Shown here in pieces: positions 24,443 to 36,286 of a DNA stretch of 64,000 nucleotides. The stretch is from Toxorhynchites rutilus septentrionalis (taxonomy: Eukaryota; Arthropoda; Insecta; Diptera; Culicidae). Both the position numbers and the translations under genes were made by a program. How positions within the stretch are numbered: the stretch's first letter is position 1; the number at the start of each line of letters is the position of its first letter. The notes beneath the pieces are model-generated. The model was not told the DNA's origin. It saw only the letters and a program-made list of their open reading frames with translations, and searched no databases. Location: contig NC_073746.1 in the NCBI RefSeq assembly GCF_029784135.1, forward strand, positions 58,626,097 through 58,690,096, given 5' to 3'.

Positions 24443-27400
24443 TCTACCGTTAAAAATAACCGGTTGCATTTTTTTTACAAGAATTTATCTTGAACTTTTA
24501 TTGATTATTTTCTTATAATGTTATGCCTTTTTTCTAAATGTAGTTTATTTCCTTTGAAATTTCTATTTTTTGACAATTAAATATCACACTGGTCAACATG
24601 ATCGGTTTGGTTGAAAAAGATGCCAATAAAACCATCAGAAATGCTAATTTTCTTTGATATTTATCTGAATAAACAATGTTATTAATAGGCTTACAAACAT
24701 TACAATGCTGATATACGGCTATTTGGTGCCATAATAGAACTAAAAGTTAATGCTTATGGTTATTTGGGTCTTGTTCTAGATCAATAGAATTTTTTTTCCT
24801 AAAAGATGACTTTTTGAGGTCAAAATATTTGCAACATAATGTACCACACAATTACCCGGACAATTGTTGATTCCAGTTGTAACACAACAACCAAATTCCA
24901 CAACTGCAAAACTGTCAAAACACGCCCGTGGTGGATGCAAACGCCCGGTGTCCTCTGCGCACACACGGATGACGTGATCGCTTCAACTCGTTAGTTCTCA
25001 CCTGCTGCGAACAGAGCGGAGGAACTTCGGTCCAAAACCGGCCCCAAGTTAAAGCCAAAGTTGCACTTGGTGGTTGTGGCGGCGGCGATGGACATCACTT
25101 TGGGATGCACAAATATTTGTTATTTCTCGCGCACCACCATGTGCGCTGTGCGCTCCAAGACCTTAAAAGGGGGGTAAAATGTTGATGGAATTTAATTAAT
25201 TTATTATTTATTATCACTAGTTTACGATTGGTGCTGCTGTCTCGCTAGCGATGCGGCGTTTGCACTGCACTGTTTTGTTGTGTGGTGTGAGAAAAGCGTC
25301 TACAGTCGCTGACGACGCCGCCGCCGCCGCCGCACTCCCATGGCTACGGGTGCGAAGCTGCAGAAGTGTTAAATTTACGATCGTTTAAGGTGCACTTTTT
25401 CTCCGGCCTCAGGTGTGCGATGCGATGCTGCGGTTGCACCGCCGCGCGTCCGTTGGCGCATTGCAGAAGCGATACGGCAATGATTATGTTGCACCCCGTT
25501 TGCAACGTGATTGCATTCGTAATATGTTTGCGGTTTTGACGTTTTCTTTTCACAACTGTGGCGCCTCGAAGTGGCACTGGTCTGAGTACAACTGACAGTT
25601 GTCCTCTCGACAAGGGCGAGAGCCCTGCCCGGCGGACCGCGGCAGATGGTTCACTTCCCACTAAACCGGCCCCCCCCCCCGGCAACAAATCGTTATACTA
25701 TTTCTACTGGTTTTTAAAGATTATGGCCCCGTAAAGTGTGGAGCCCCTAACGAGTTACGCTCGGAAGCGTTACGTTCAATGACACACGAAAAAAACACAT
25801 TGTTGCTGTCGGTTTATGGACCTAGACGGACCTAAGATTTTCGGTGCCGCGGTGTGATTGTGAGGGCACTCTTGATCATGGCTCAATTTCCTTCTGGTTG
25901 CGAAGCAAAATTACATCCTGATTGAAACGTTTCGTAACCCGGATCTGCCGCCATTAACGAGATCGATGATTTATTTTAATAACGTTCATCAAACCATTCA
26001 TTCACCCCGTAATTGTTTGCAATGGGAGTCAATTTCATGGGATCACCGAGGCGCCGCCAAGCGGCAAGTGCTGACAGCTGCTTAATATTGACGTTCCACA
26101 AACACAGTAGGATGTGTGTGTGTGTGTGTGTAAGTGCTGCCGAGCCTGGGTGAGGGAGAATGCTGTGCATTTTTGCCATACCTACTAATTGTTTCAATCA
26201 TCGTAATTGTCGAAGCGTTACACTTCACAGGGAAGGTGAAAAATGTGAAAACTGCCAGCTTATGTATGCAGATATGTAATTGAAAATTACTGTCGGTCAG
26301 AGCGATGTTTGGTCGCTGTTTTTCCTCACCCTGGTGTCGTTTTCACTATTGACGACCGCTGACTTAATCTTACGATCAGCTGTCAGAAGCTCAAATTTTT
26401 TAAAAAAAAACGGAAAGTAGATGTAATGCTTCGTGTGAAGTATAATAATTGTAAGACAAAAAAAAAACGTTTTCGTTAGTTTATCAGGATTAACGTCTCG
26501 AACATTGTGTGTTCGACAACAGGGAACATCTCACGCTTTACCCCCGTTCAGCAACAAATGTTACAAATGGCCTTGCCGGCCTTATCCCATCGATCATCGG
26601 TGGTGCGCAAATGCAACCGGAAAGGTGTAATTCTACCTCTGCAGTGACGGCGGCGGCGGCGTCGAGAAGAGCACCTCGAAGCAAAAGCCAAATTAGCATA
26701 ATTTGCACTCTCGCAGCAACGCAGAGAAGCACTTGCTGCTTACATTTTAATCAGCTCCCAAATGGTGTAGCGGAGAAAAATTCTCTAAAACGGCTTTTTA
26801 CGGATAATGAGGATGACTGATTGACCGTTTAGCTTCTGGATGGTTAAAACATATGGTAGCCTCCTTTCGCTGCCGGTTAAGATCAAAGCGTCCACGTGAG
26901 TGAGTGGTGGGTTCAATTCCACGGGGGTTATGGGACCGAAAACTGTGCGAAAAAATAGAAAACTAAATCTGACCGTTTCCTACATTGACGGCTCATTGTG
27001 ATACGATCTCTCTGCGCGCAAAAAATAACCAACGGTTAAAAATTGTGCGACACCATACGGCGGTCTGACGTGCGAATTTGACAATTATGTCGCACCACAA
27101 GGGAGGGAGGCGAGCAGCAGCCGCCTCTGCTGACCAATTATTGTTTGTTTGTCAACTGTTTGCGGCGGGAGTTTACCTCCCGGCGGCATTGCTGGCGGCA
27201 ACGACATGAGTACATGTGCATCGGGACAACACGCGTTTACGTGCGTCGATGACAAGTGGGGAAACAATGGCGACCCTAATTGCGATCCTTTTGTGCAACT
27301 GTCACACTGATGGGCGCACAAAACCGAAAATTGCGCCACGATCAAATGAGATTCTGTGATGAAGGATCCGCGGAAGTTTGACAGATGGACACTATGCATC

Positions 27401-29011
27401 GGCAACCGTTAGTTTATAATTTCAATTCCGTACGGTTGGCAAGGTGCAGCTCACTTACCGGCTGATCACTTAATCATCATTGCCGAAAATTATTACTTCT
27501 TTAACTCAAACACCATTATACAATCAATGTCATCTGCCGTGCGCGCCCTTCCGCTTCGGTCAGCTGGATCCGAACAATTTCACTGCACCGAGTGTGTGTG
27601 TGTGTGCACCATCAAATGGTTAATTTATCACGAAATATTATTTATTGGACACGATAAAATTTCTATTAATGAACTCACCCTTTATCGGACGGCGCAGAAG
27701 GCCCGCTCGGTTCGCTAGCGATAAATTACGGCCCAGAGACCTTAAAATTATCACCTCAATTTAATCAACTGCTTGTTCGCTCTCTCTCTCTCGCTCTGAC
27801 TTGGTTGGGTCCTAAGGTGTTATGGGTTCTTGTTTGGACATGCGCTCTCGCGCGATTCTGGAGCCTTTTCCGTCAGTCCGTAAAATTCGTGTTTTGCTTC
27901 CACATTTTGGGGGCCCCCGGGACCCCAGGGTCGGTGCGAAGCGCATTGAAATATGCCCCGTAATCGTTTGTTTCGCTGTTAATTAAGAGCTTTGGATGGG
28001 CGATAGGCATTTTGCCTAACGATAAGATATTAATTCAATCGAAATGCGAAACCGGTGTAGTAATCGCAAGCTAATCAGCATAACCGCGTGGCCGCGACCG
28101 TGGAGCGGGCGCGCGCTCGCAGAACGTTTCGCGCGCAGGTGATGACAATTCAGTGAGTGCCCAGGCAGTTACAAACAGCGACAAAACACGAACGGCGGTG
28201 GGCGATCATCAATCAAACACAAAAGTTCAACTCATCCCGCGGGGCGGCAGGACAGTTATGTTCGCTTTCCGAAATGGCTTAAACTAACGAGAGGAACATG
28301 TGCGCACACCTGTGTCTGTACGCGCCGCCGATAAGTGAGCATGCAACTCTAGGGCACGATCGGAACCCTTCTGCGTTATCGATGCGTTCGTTCGCCTTTC
28401 CTTGTTCACAGGTTTCCGATCGCGTTAATGAGTTGCAGTGTTAATTTCGAGCAAACATTCAAAGAGAAATTGCGATACCGGGCTAAGTGCGGATGAGCAT
28501 ATTTAAGCAAAAGGTGTGTACGTGTTTGCGGGCAAGATAATATGTGTGCAAGTGCTCGGTGTGTGGCAGAGAGCAACAAATCATGGGTTTGAAAGACAGG
28601 TACGCGATGTGCGATGTTTTTTTGCGGCGGTGCGTTCGAATCATGTGTTCAGCAACGATTTGCATTGGTAATTAGGTCTAGTTTAATTATCACTTTAGCT
28701 CCCCATTGCCCAGTGCTTAATTTCCGAGGGGAAGGGAGGAGAGAGATTATACAGAGGCTGATGTCAAAGTACCCATAGAAAGGTATTAGCGGCGTAATCT
28801 TGTAGTCGCACCATCAAACTGTTATAGAGTGTGAAATGCGGGTTATTAATACGAAATGTCGGATTATCGCATGGAGTATGAGGTATTCATAGCAGGTTTG
28901 TCGCCCATACTACTTCGACTAAAGGATAATTGTGGTGGCAGAATAGCTATTATGGTTCTAAAGATGAGTTCATTCTGGGGAATGAACTGGAGTTCATATG
29001 AGTTCATGATC
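24443..29011. other. Non-coding, GC-richer block
   Basis: AT-rich to about 24800, then the longest transposon-poor GC-richer block of the window. It contains (GCC)n at about 25317-25334, a C run at 25670-25680, (GT)n at 26112-26131 and 27590-27607, and (CT)n near 27780-27795. The frames are low complexity and unsupported. A tRNA-like B box at 26911-26924 lacks a convincing cloverleaf. Confidence 0.4.
26112..26131. repeat. (GT)n microsatellite
   Basis: About ten uninterrupted GT/TG dinucleotides. Confidence 0.9.
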
Positions 29012-29269
29012 TCACTTTAGCGAGCTCACTGATTGCTGATGTATATCTGTGGATTTTTTACGGAGCCTCACAGAGACGGCATCTGGGAGGAACTCAGGTT
29101 CTACCGAGTACAAAAACTTCTTAGAAATTATCCCCATTGTTGCGTGGTTAACACCGCACTGCTCAGCGACCGGACGGTCTGCCTCCATCAAAGTCATCTC
29201 CCTCAGATACAATACGCTTGTGCCAACGCTGTTTCCTAATCCTCAAAACACTTCTGATATTGGTGTAGT

Positions 29270-29725
29270 CTTGAGCTTTTACAGCGACGCAATTGCTAAC
29301 TCTTCAAACGTGGCACATCTTCCTTTATTATATAGCTCTCTTCAGTTTTGGAAACAGGGAAAAAAATTGCAGGAGGCCATATTCGGTGAATGCGGTGGCT
29401 AAGGCATGAAATATTATTTCTTTATAGTTCTTTTCACTTTTGTGAATAGAAAAAGGTCGCACGGGGCCAAATCCGGTGAATATGGTGATTGCGGCATGAT
29501 TGTGTTGTTATTTCGGGTCAGAAAATGTTGGGCTTTTAGGCACTTAGTTTTTAACTCCTCCTGTGAATATGGTGGCTGAAGCATGATTGTGGATAAAGTT
29601 GGCCAAAAAATCACAATCTTCTTCTCAGTTCTTCTCAAACTTCAAGACTTAGAATCTTTGTTCTTTCATATCTCTCCTCAGTTTTAGAACAGGGATAAGT
29701 CGAATGAATATGGTTTTGTTTTGAT
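29270..29725 (-). repeat. Reiterated mariner C-terminal fragments, cluster 1
   Basis: Four copies of one short segment lie near 29383, 29473, 29565 and 29702 (plus-strand core TCCGGTGAATATGGTGG, often preceded by GAACAGGGA and GGCC). On the minus strand the best copy reads SPYSPDLAPCDLFLFTKVKR, the conserved block of mariner transposases that follows the second aspartate (family PPYSPDLAPCDFFLFPKLK). Spacing is about 90-135 bp. The normal mariner order is lost: the same block follows itself instead of continuing to the rest of the C-terminus. A minus-strand frame at 29012-29212 ends this cluster and has a helix-turn-helix-like look, but I do not recognise it. Confidence 0.65.
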
Positions 29726-29975
29726 GTAGGTCTACGTCTTTCATTTCTGTACAGGGGGTGTAAGTTCAATGTTTCGAAAACGAGAGAGTGACGCTGGAGT
29801 GCAAGGATTTGCACGTTAATACCTCTTTACCGGCTGAATGGAGCGGTATAATAATCACTTCATCCGAAAGATAAAATGTCAACGAGTGATATGATTGTCA
29901 CTTATTGGCCCATAAAATCGTTTCAATAGCTTAAAAATTGCTTTGAAAGCAAGCTATCGAAATCATCATTGCTCA
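29720..29975 (+). repeat. Interspersed repeat, copy 1
   Basis: The sequence from GTAGGTCTACGTCTTTC (29727) through CCGAAAGATAAAATGTC (29863-29880) to CAAGCTATCGAAATCAT (29950-29967) recurs, diverged and in reverse orientation, at about 40055-40200 and 40440-40720. It looks like an interspersed repeat family. No coding region or terminal repeat was identified. Confidence 0.55.
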
Positions 29976-30139
29976 TTGATGATGATTGGTGATCGCGATG
30001 TGTTCCCGAACACGGACGCAAAATCTAGGCACCTGGAGAAACCGTCATGGCGAATACATGCAAGCTGCGGCTTCTTTTGCTCGCTTGCATTAGTGTTTGG
30101 GAAACCACAGCGGACACATACAAGGCGTGATTACTTTTA

Positions 30140-31213
30140 CTCGCATCAGTTTTTGTTCTGCTCTCGCATGGTACAGTCATGAAAAATTGTTTGCGTGTGA
30201 ATGCGTTCAAGCGAACGAATATTCGCATTTACGCATTCGACTTGATGTTCCCGTGATGCAATTGAAGAATTTACGCAAAGCTGAATCAGCTCATGCGGCA
30301 TCTACATTAGAGCTCAGAACCACAAAAGTGATGGTGTATGTTTATTTTACGCACTGAAAAGCAATATTCGGTGGTGATTATTCATTTTATTTCAATTTAG
30401 ATTCATTTCAGCCATTGAATGTCGTCAGTATATGGTAAGAAAGTTGGAGTTTTGTATGTTTACGATGGTTTCAACACGCGATTTGACTAAAGTCATAGAT
30501 AATCTTCGAAAATTTTAAGTTTGATAATGCATACCGGTTATTGATACTATGGATAATTGCGATGAAATCGATATCATATCAAATTGGCTGATATCATTGA
30601 TTATGTAGGGGTCGATACGAGAAGGATTTGCAGTATTTTTAGCGCAAAACACCTTATTCATCGTTTACTTAGTTGAAAAAAATTAAAGTTACAATACTTA
30701 TAACAAGCCATTACATTACGAGGAACATAACATAGCACATTGTAAAATGATGATTTTCCAACCTTTTCAGCGTGGAAAGAATACATGAAACCGGGAAATT
30801 TGAAGATAAATTCTGATTTTTCTAGAAAATTTGAACGAATTTCATACCAAAAAAACAAAACATCCTCATTTTACTCACTGCGCCATCTGGTTGTAAATCT
30901 AACGTAAATTCGTCAATTGAAATGAAATACGTAGAAAGTATACGTGAAACCGGGAAATTTGAAGATAAATTCTGATTTTTTTTTAAATTTGAACGACCAA
31001 AAAACAAAACATCATAATTTTACTCGCTGCGCCATCTGGTTGTAAATCTAACGTAAATTCGTCAATAGCATCAGTTTCTGTTCTGCTTTCGCATGGAACA
31101 ATCATGAAAAATGAATTTTATGCAAAGTTATACAGACTTTATTTCGTTTTCACCGTGAAGTGGCGCCCTCAGCTTCTATTCTGCGCATGGAGTGATCATG
31201 AAAAATCTCGTGT
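30140..31213. repeat. Local direct repeats around 30.1-31.2 kb
   Basis: A unit of about 140-150 bp occurs twice (30770-30917 and 30929-31066, period about 159 bp). Both copies contain GAAACCGGGAAATTTGAAG and CTGCGCCATCTGGTTGTAA. Immediately after the second copy, CATCAGTTTCTGTTCTGC with GCATGGAACAATCATGAAAA (31070-31108) repeats a segment at 30145-30187, and a third partial copy lies near 31170-31205. It is non-coding and probably a decayed repetitive element. Confidence 0.6.
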
Positions 31214-31489
31214 TAATCTCACGAAAACAAAAATGAATCATGTATCAAACATCTTCAGTTGCTTTTACAAGGCCACTCAAATTCCATCGGTTTTTTTTTT
31301 GGGACTACCAACAAGTTCGAAATAGTTGAATTTTATGTTAATAACAATTCCATACTTATACTCATCCAACCACACATTAACAAGAAAAACTTTCAGCAAT
31401 CTTTCAAAATATTCATTCATTTATTCATTTAGAATTGATTCAGATGCAATTTCAAATAAATGATTACCGAGCCAACGGTAGTCCTACGT

Positions 31490-31975
31490 CTACCCTGCGG
31501 TTATATCACAGACTTCTTGTATTTGATCTTTTCTACCTTTTCTACCGATTCAGTCTTCATGTTCTCAAACGTTGTAAATCATTGTCAAATAGGTCTCTTT
31601 GATTTTGGGAACAGGGAAAAATCGCAGAGGGCCAAAACGGGTAAATATGACAGCGAAGGCAGGATTGTGAGGTAGTTCTTAGTCAAAAGAATCTTGAGCT
31701 TTTCTAGCGTTGCAGTCTTCATCACCTCAATCACTGCAAATACTCTTGCTTTCTAAGGTTTCTTCAGTTTCCGGAACAGGGATGGTCGCAGGACAAAAAT
31801 CTTGTGAATATGGCCAAAATATCTGGAGTTTTTCTAATGATGCATCTTATCTCAATTATTGCTAATCTCCATTGTTTCATGATTCTCTTCGCTTTTGTTC
31901 CTAGCCAATAGTCTCACGAGGGCAAATCCGGTGAATATGGGGACTTCTACATTGGCAAATCTTCGGTCATTTTGA
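31490..31975 (-). repeat. Reiterated mariner C-terminal fragments, cluster 2
   Basis: Three further diverged copies of the mariner block lie at about 31600-31675, 31765-31830 and 31900-31950. On the minus strand they read decayed versions of SPYSPDLAPCDFFLF. Each is preceded on the plus strand by a related segment of about 80 bp (GCAGTCTTCAT... TTGC), so the repeat unit is about 130-170 bp. Together with cluster 1 this makes about seven copies in 2.7 kb. Confidence 0.55.
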
Positions 31976-34100
31976 AGAGCTTGCACCACTTATGAATATG
32001 TTTTTTTCCCTAGAGTTGATTAAACGTATGGCGCAGTCACAATGCATTCGTTTGAATTCTATTTTTCCTCAAAGTTCGATACTTTGAACCATAATTTTTA
32101 TAGTAGAGCACGCCAAATCCCGCCTAACCTTTGCATCTGTGAAAAACAAATTGAATATGCTTTGTAGTTGAAATTATAAATATGTTCAAACTTGGTGTAT
32201 CAATATAATAAGAAATGCATAGAACAAATGCTCGTAGTTTATGAAATTTGAAAAGTCGATTAGTATTTCAAACACACCTCGTATGTGACGCTAACTACTT
32301 TACTACGGCCATGTAAGCCACATCACATCATCTCACTTTAATTTGTTTGTATGTTTGAAGAAGACTTATTTACATTGAAGCACACTTTGTGTAACTCTTA
32401 TATGCATTTTTCGCGATAGAAATATTCTACTGGCTGAACTAAACGCAGCTTCCCCACAAAATTATTGCTTCTCCTTTGAGGACAGGATTGATTGTTCAGG
32501 TACATAATGCAGAGCGTTGTTAAGTAATTAATTGTAGGTACTGAGAATTCAATAGTGGTATTTTTATTATCTTCAACAACAGCAAGAAGATTTGCATGAG
32601 TTGTTGTGTTCATGCACGATGAACTGCGAAAAATGTCTAAACGTTCGTTATTCTGCTGATTCATTGGAATTAGAACTCATAAACATGTTTCATTTATATA
32701 AATTATTAAAATAATTGTGCTATTTAAAGTCCACTGCTTTAATGAAGGTACAGTGTCGAAATTTGTTGGTGGCATCAGTGTTCGTGGTGTGGTGGAGTTT
32801 ACTCTCTACTAGATAATTTAATAGTTATCAGACATAATTTTTCGCATCCAAGCAGTATTCAAATCATGCCAAATAGTATTTCAATAAATCTGGATTTCAA
32901 AGCATGTAATACCCTAATTCATTATTTTCATTTCCCCGACGATTACTACTTAAGTTACATTTAATAATTTTTCTAGTGCTTCTTCTTTGTTACAATTTTT
33001 GATTATTCTGATTCTGATTCTGTCTGTCTGATTTTGTCTTCAAAAACAATTTTTTCACCACCTGCAAAAAAGGTGGCTAATAAGATACGGAGAAGTTAAT
33101 TTTCATTCATAACTTTAATTTTAAAAACGTTTTCATTCCGCCTGTAAATCAATTACTATCTTTGACGCTCTCCTAAACTAGTAAACGACGCTCAATGCCA
33201 TCGACACGAACATATGCGATAATGCATGTACGTCATTCAATCCCACGAGCAAAAGTTTGGCCTATAGTAGCATGTTTCTTTGCCAAAGGTGGCCCAACAA
33301 TGCATTCCTCATTCATTCCCTGAGGTTGTGCGTCAAAGAAATAAATTATAGAGTGTTGATTTTTTTTTATTTATTGGCTATTGAATGGCTTGGAAGGTGA
33401 AGGGGAGATTTCATAGAAAAGCGAGAAATGTTCAGAATAATGAATAACATAAAAAATAGTATAAGGTTTGTTACAATACGATAAAACTCATATTTTATAA
33501 TCTATGACGTAACAGCACTTGTGAATTCTGTTTTTCACGTAGGTCGTGTTGTGTGTCACCAAGTGCAAGATTTTTGAAAAACTGAATATACTGGAATCTA
33601 CGTTCATTTTTGATGTCAAATATTTATGTTTTGAAAGAGAACTAAAAAAAAATAATGTTCAACAGTCCTAAACTTCAAAAAGTCACGCGTTGTCACGACA
33701 CAAAATCATTTGACTGGCAACAAATGAATTTAACTATAAACTATTCTCCAAGTGATGATTGTTGTAGAAAATCTTCTCAATTTTTATATGATATCGTTTA
33801 CTTTTTGGGAAGTGTGTGATTTATACATGAAAACGTGGAAAACATGTTTTAGACGAAACGTCGTTACGTCGTTCTGTAATCAGTCTTCTTTTTTCTCATC
33901 AAATTTCAAAAGTTTCCAAGCTCCATTGCTACAAAGAACTGTCTGCACAACCAAATCAAGCATTCTTGACCAATTTTGACAACTACTGAACAGCCTGTCT
34001 GTGGTCACTAATGTATGACAAGCAACTGGTGCTAGCTGATGTGGAATGCTGTGCCTTAAGTTAATAAATCTCCCATTCGTGACCTCAGGCCTCACTTATT
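31976..34100. other. AT-rich stretch without recognised features
   Basis: The minus-strand 88-codon frame at 32398-32664 is the longest; it matches nothing I know. No transposon ends were seen. Confidence 0.4.
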
Positions 34101-36000
34101 CACTGTCTTAATTTACGAGCAATCGCGTTGAGACGGCTCAACTGTATCGATAGCGTTGGCGTGTTAATCATTAATTATTCTGGTTTTTTGCTCAGAGTTC
34201 TCCAGAAAAAAAAACTTATCTTAATATATTAATGTTATACACGGAAATGCGTAGAACTGTTTGTACAGATATTGACCGGAGCCGGGGCAACAATGTACTG
34301 CCATATATCGTATTAAAGAACGCAATGTTGTAGCAACACCACAATGCACTAAAGTGCATTTGTTGATACCGGGAAATTGGCGGTGCGTACTTTGCAAACG
34401 CAGCCTGAGGATTACACGCCGCTTGCGCTCGGAACCCAAGTCCTTGGTTCTTATCGAAGAACTGTGTTTAATTAAGATACTTACATATGTTGATAATAAA
34501 GCTCCTCGTATTTATTTATCGCTTGACCGACCACGGACAGTTTGACTGCCCGGAGTGTTGATGATTTACCTTCGAACAACGAGTTCTGCCGCGCCTCTTC
34601 TATGTCATCGGCTAATTGATGATGCGCGAACCCTGTCGAATCCGTCAGCTCAAGCATCTATGCTGTTTCGCACTTAAGTAGAACCAAAAAGAAAAAAAAA
34701 ACACTCACGCAAATTCTTCACGAAGTGAAAATAAACGAGTGAAAAGAGCCTGGTGTCCTTCGCACCCAGGTGCGATAATTCGGTGCGACAAGCAGCGAAC
34801 GACGACGACGATTCTTAGGAAAAGCGTTAATGCACACCACGCACCGACTTTGTCCACACAAACAACACCGGTCCCATGGGGCAAAAGAACGGACTAATTC
34901 ATTATGAGTCGGTCAATTTTTTTTATGGCAGCGCATCAGCCCGACCAGATAGCATCGAAATGACCCAAAACCAGACGGAAATGACTTTTGAGTTTGTGCC
35001 ATTTCCCCTCGACCTTTTTTTCCGTTGGTACCACTTGATGTGACGCAATGAGTCGAGTTCGAGTTTCCCCACAGTGCTCGGTTTTACCCTATTGTTTCTC
35101 ACCGAGTTCATTAACAGAATTAGCAAAAGGAAGTTTTTGAACGCCGCCGTTGCAAATCTGCACCTCATATTAGCCGCCACGCCCACCACTTATTCGAAAC
35201 GCGTCGGCAAATCCCCCTCCCGTAGGCTTCCTTCACGTGATTCAATTTAATAACTCATTCCACCGCTTATCGAGGATTTCCACACCCACCCTTTCCTATT
35301 CGCGGTTGCCCGCAATAGAGATATAAAATCCCAACACGAATTTCGGGTGGACATTTTATTAAATTAGATTTATGGTCACAGCACAGTCATGGGGAGGGTC
35401 AGAAGGAAAACTCCCCGGGAGCCACGCACGACATTCGCTGGGTGCGTGGTGACGAAAATCTAAGATTTTTACGACACCGATAAGAGGTTATGATTATTGG
35501 TCAACCGGCCGAAAGCAGTCCTTTTTTTCCCTCTTTCACTTGGTCCCCCCACGCACGCATTCACACACACACAATTGGATCGTAAATTTTCCGCTGGGCC
35601 TTAACGTTTCAGCTGACAGTCATTTCCGCCGTCGCCGCCGCCGCCGCCGCCGCCGCCGCCCCGTATATCAACTCCGCTACTACCGGCCATGTTGAATTTT
35701 TGCGTGTCAGTGGTATTTTACCCCTGGCCATGAAGCCCTCGCGGAATGACTCTATTTCAGGCCGCCGCTCGTTGATGTGTGCCGTCAACTGGAAGAATGT
35801 TTGTTTTTGCTGTTCACGAATTCCGCCCTGCTGTCGTTTTGCCGCTTCACGCATTACGCGCAATTCAGCCGTACTCGGGTGAATTATTTGCGCGGCGGAC
35901 GGAGAAGGACGATCTCAAGGCGGGACTCTTCGAGAGCGGCCGATTAGAAGTAATTTGTGACACTGATCTAACCTTTTTCTTTTGTTTTCTTTCCTTCCAG
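34101..36000. other. Intron preceding the first T-box exon, GC-richer
   Basis: Non-coding, with a (GCC)n repeat at 35633-35661 and CA-rich runs near 35560. The last 29 bases before 36001 form a strong polypyrimidine tract ending in CAG, the splice acceptor for the first T-box exon. No upstream T-box coding sequence (the ETKELWDKF block) was found here. Confidence 0.6.
35633..35661. repeat. (GCC)n trinucleotide repeat
   Basis: About nine GCC units, some 340 bp upstream of the first T-box exon. It gives long alanine runs in chance open frames on the minus strand. Confidence 0.9.
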
Positions 36001-36286
36001 ACGCATGTTTCCGACGGTGCGGGTTTCATTTTCGGGTCCCCTCAGGCAGGCCACCCCGGCGGACCGTTACGTGGTACTGCTGGATGTGGTCCCGGTGGAC
36101 AACCGGCGCTACCGTTACGCGTACCACCGTTCCGCGTGGCTGGTCGCCGGTAAGGCCGATCCGCCGCCACCACCCCGGCTGTATGCCCACCCGGATACCC
36201 CGATCGGAGCGGATGCCCTGCGCAAACAGGTTATCTCGTTCGAGAAAGTCAAGCTCACCAACAACGAGATGGACAAGAATGGCCAG
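36001..36286 (+). CDS. H15: T-box protein H15/midline, middle T-box exon
   Basis: This exon encodes 95 residues of a T-box DNA-binding domain plus the last base of a split codon. It reads RMFPTVRVSF at the start, then LLDVVPVDNRRYRYAYHRSAW, here given as LLDVVPVDNRRYRYAYH, LVAGKADPPPPPRLYAHPD, RKQVISFEKVKLTNNEMD and ends KNGQ. This is the H15/midline (Tbx20) type, which acts in the nucleus on T-box sites during heart, nervous system and epidermal patterning in flies (family knowledge). The acceptor is TTCCTTCCAG before 36001 and the donor is CAG|GTACGG after 36286. The exon ends in phase 0, matching the next exon. The preceding exon with the first part of the T-box is not in the window. H15 and midline are close paralogues in flies and I cannot tell which this is. 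Confidence 0.93.

Noticed and set aside
26860..26945. tRNA-like segment with B box GGGTTCAATTCC
   Set aside because: Only four base pairs form in the T arm and no acceptor stem or cloverleaf could be drawn; at most a decayed tRNA relic.
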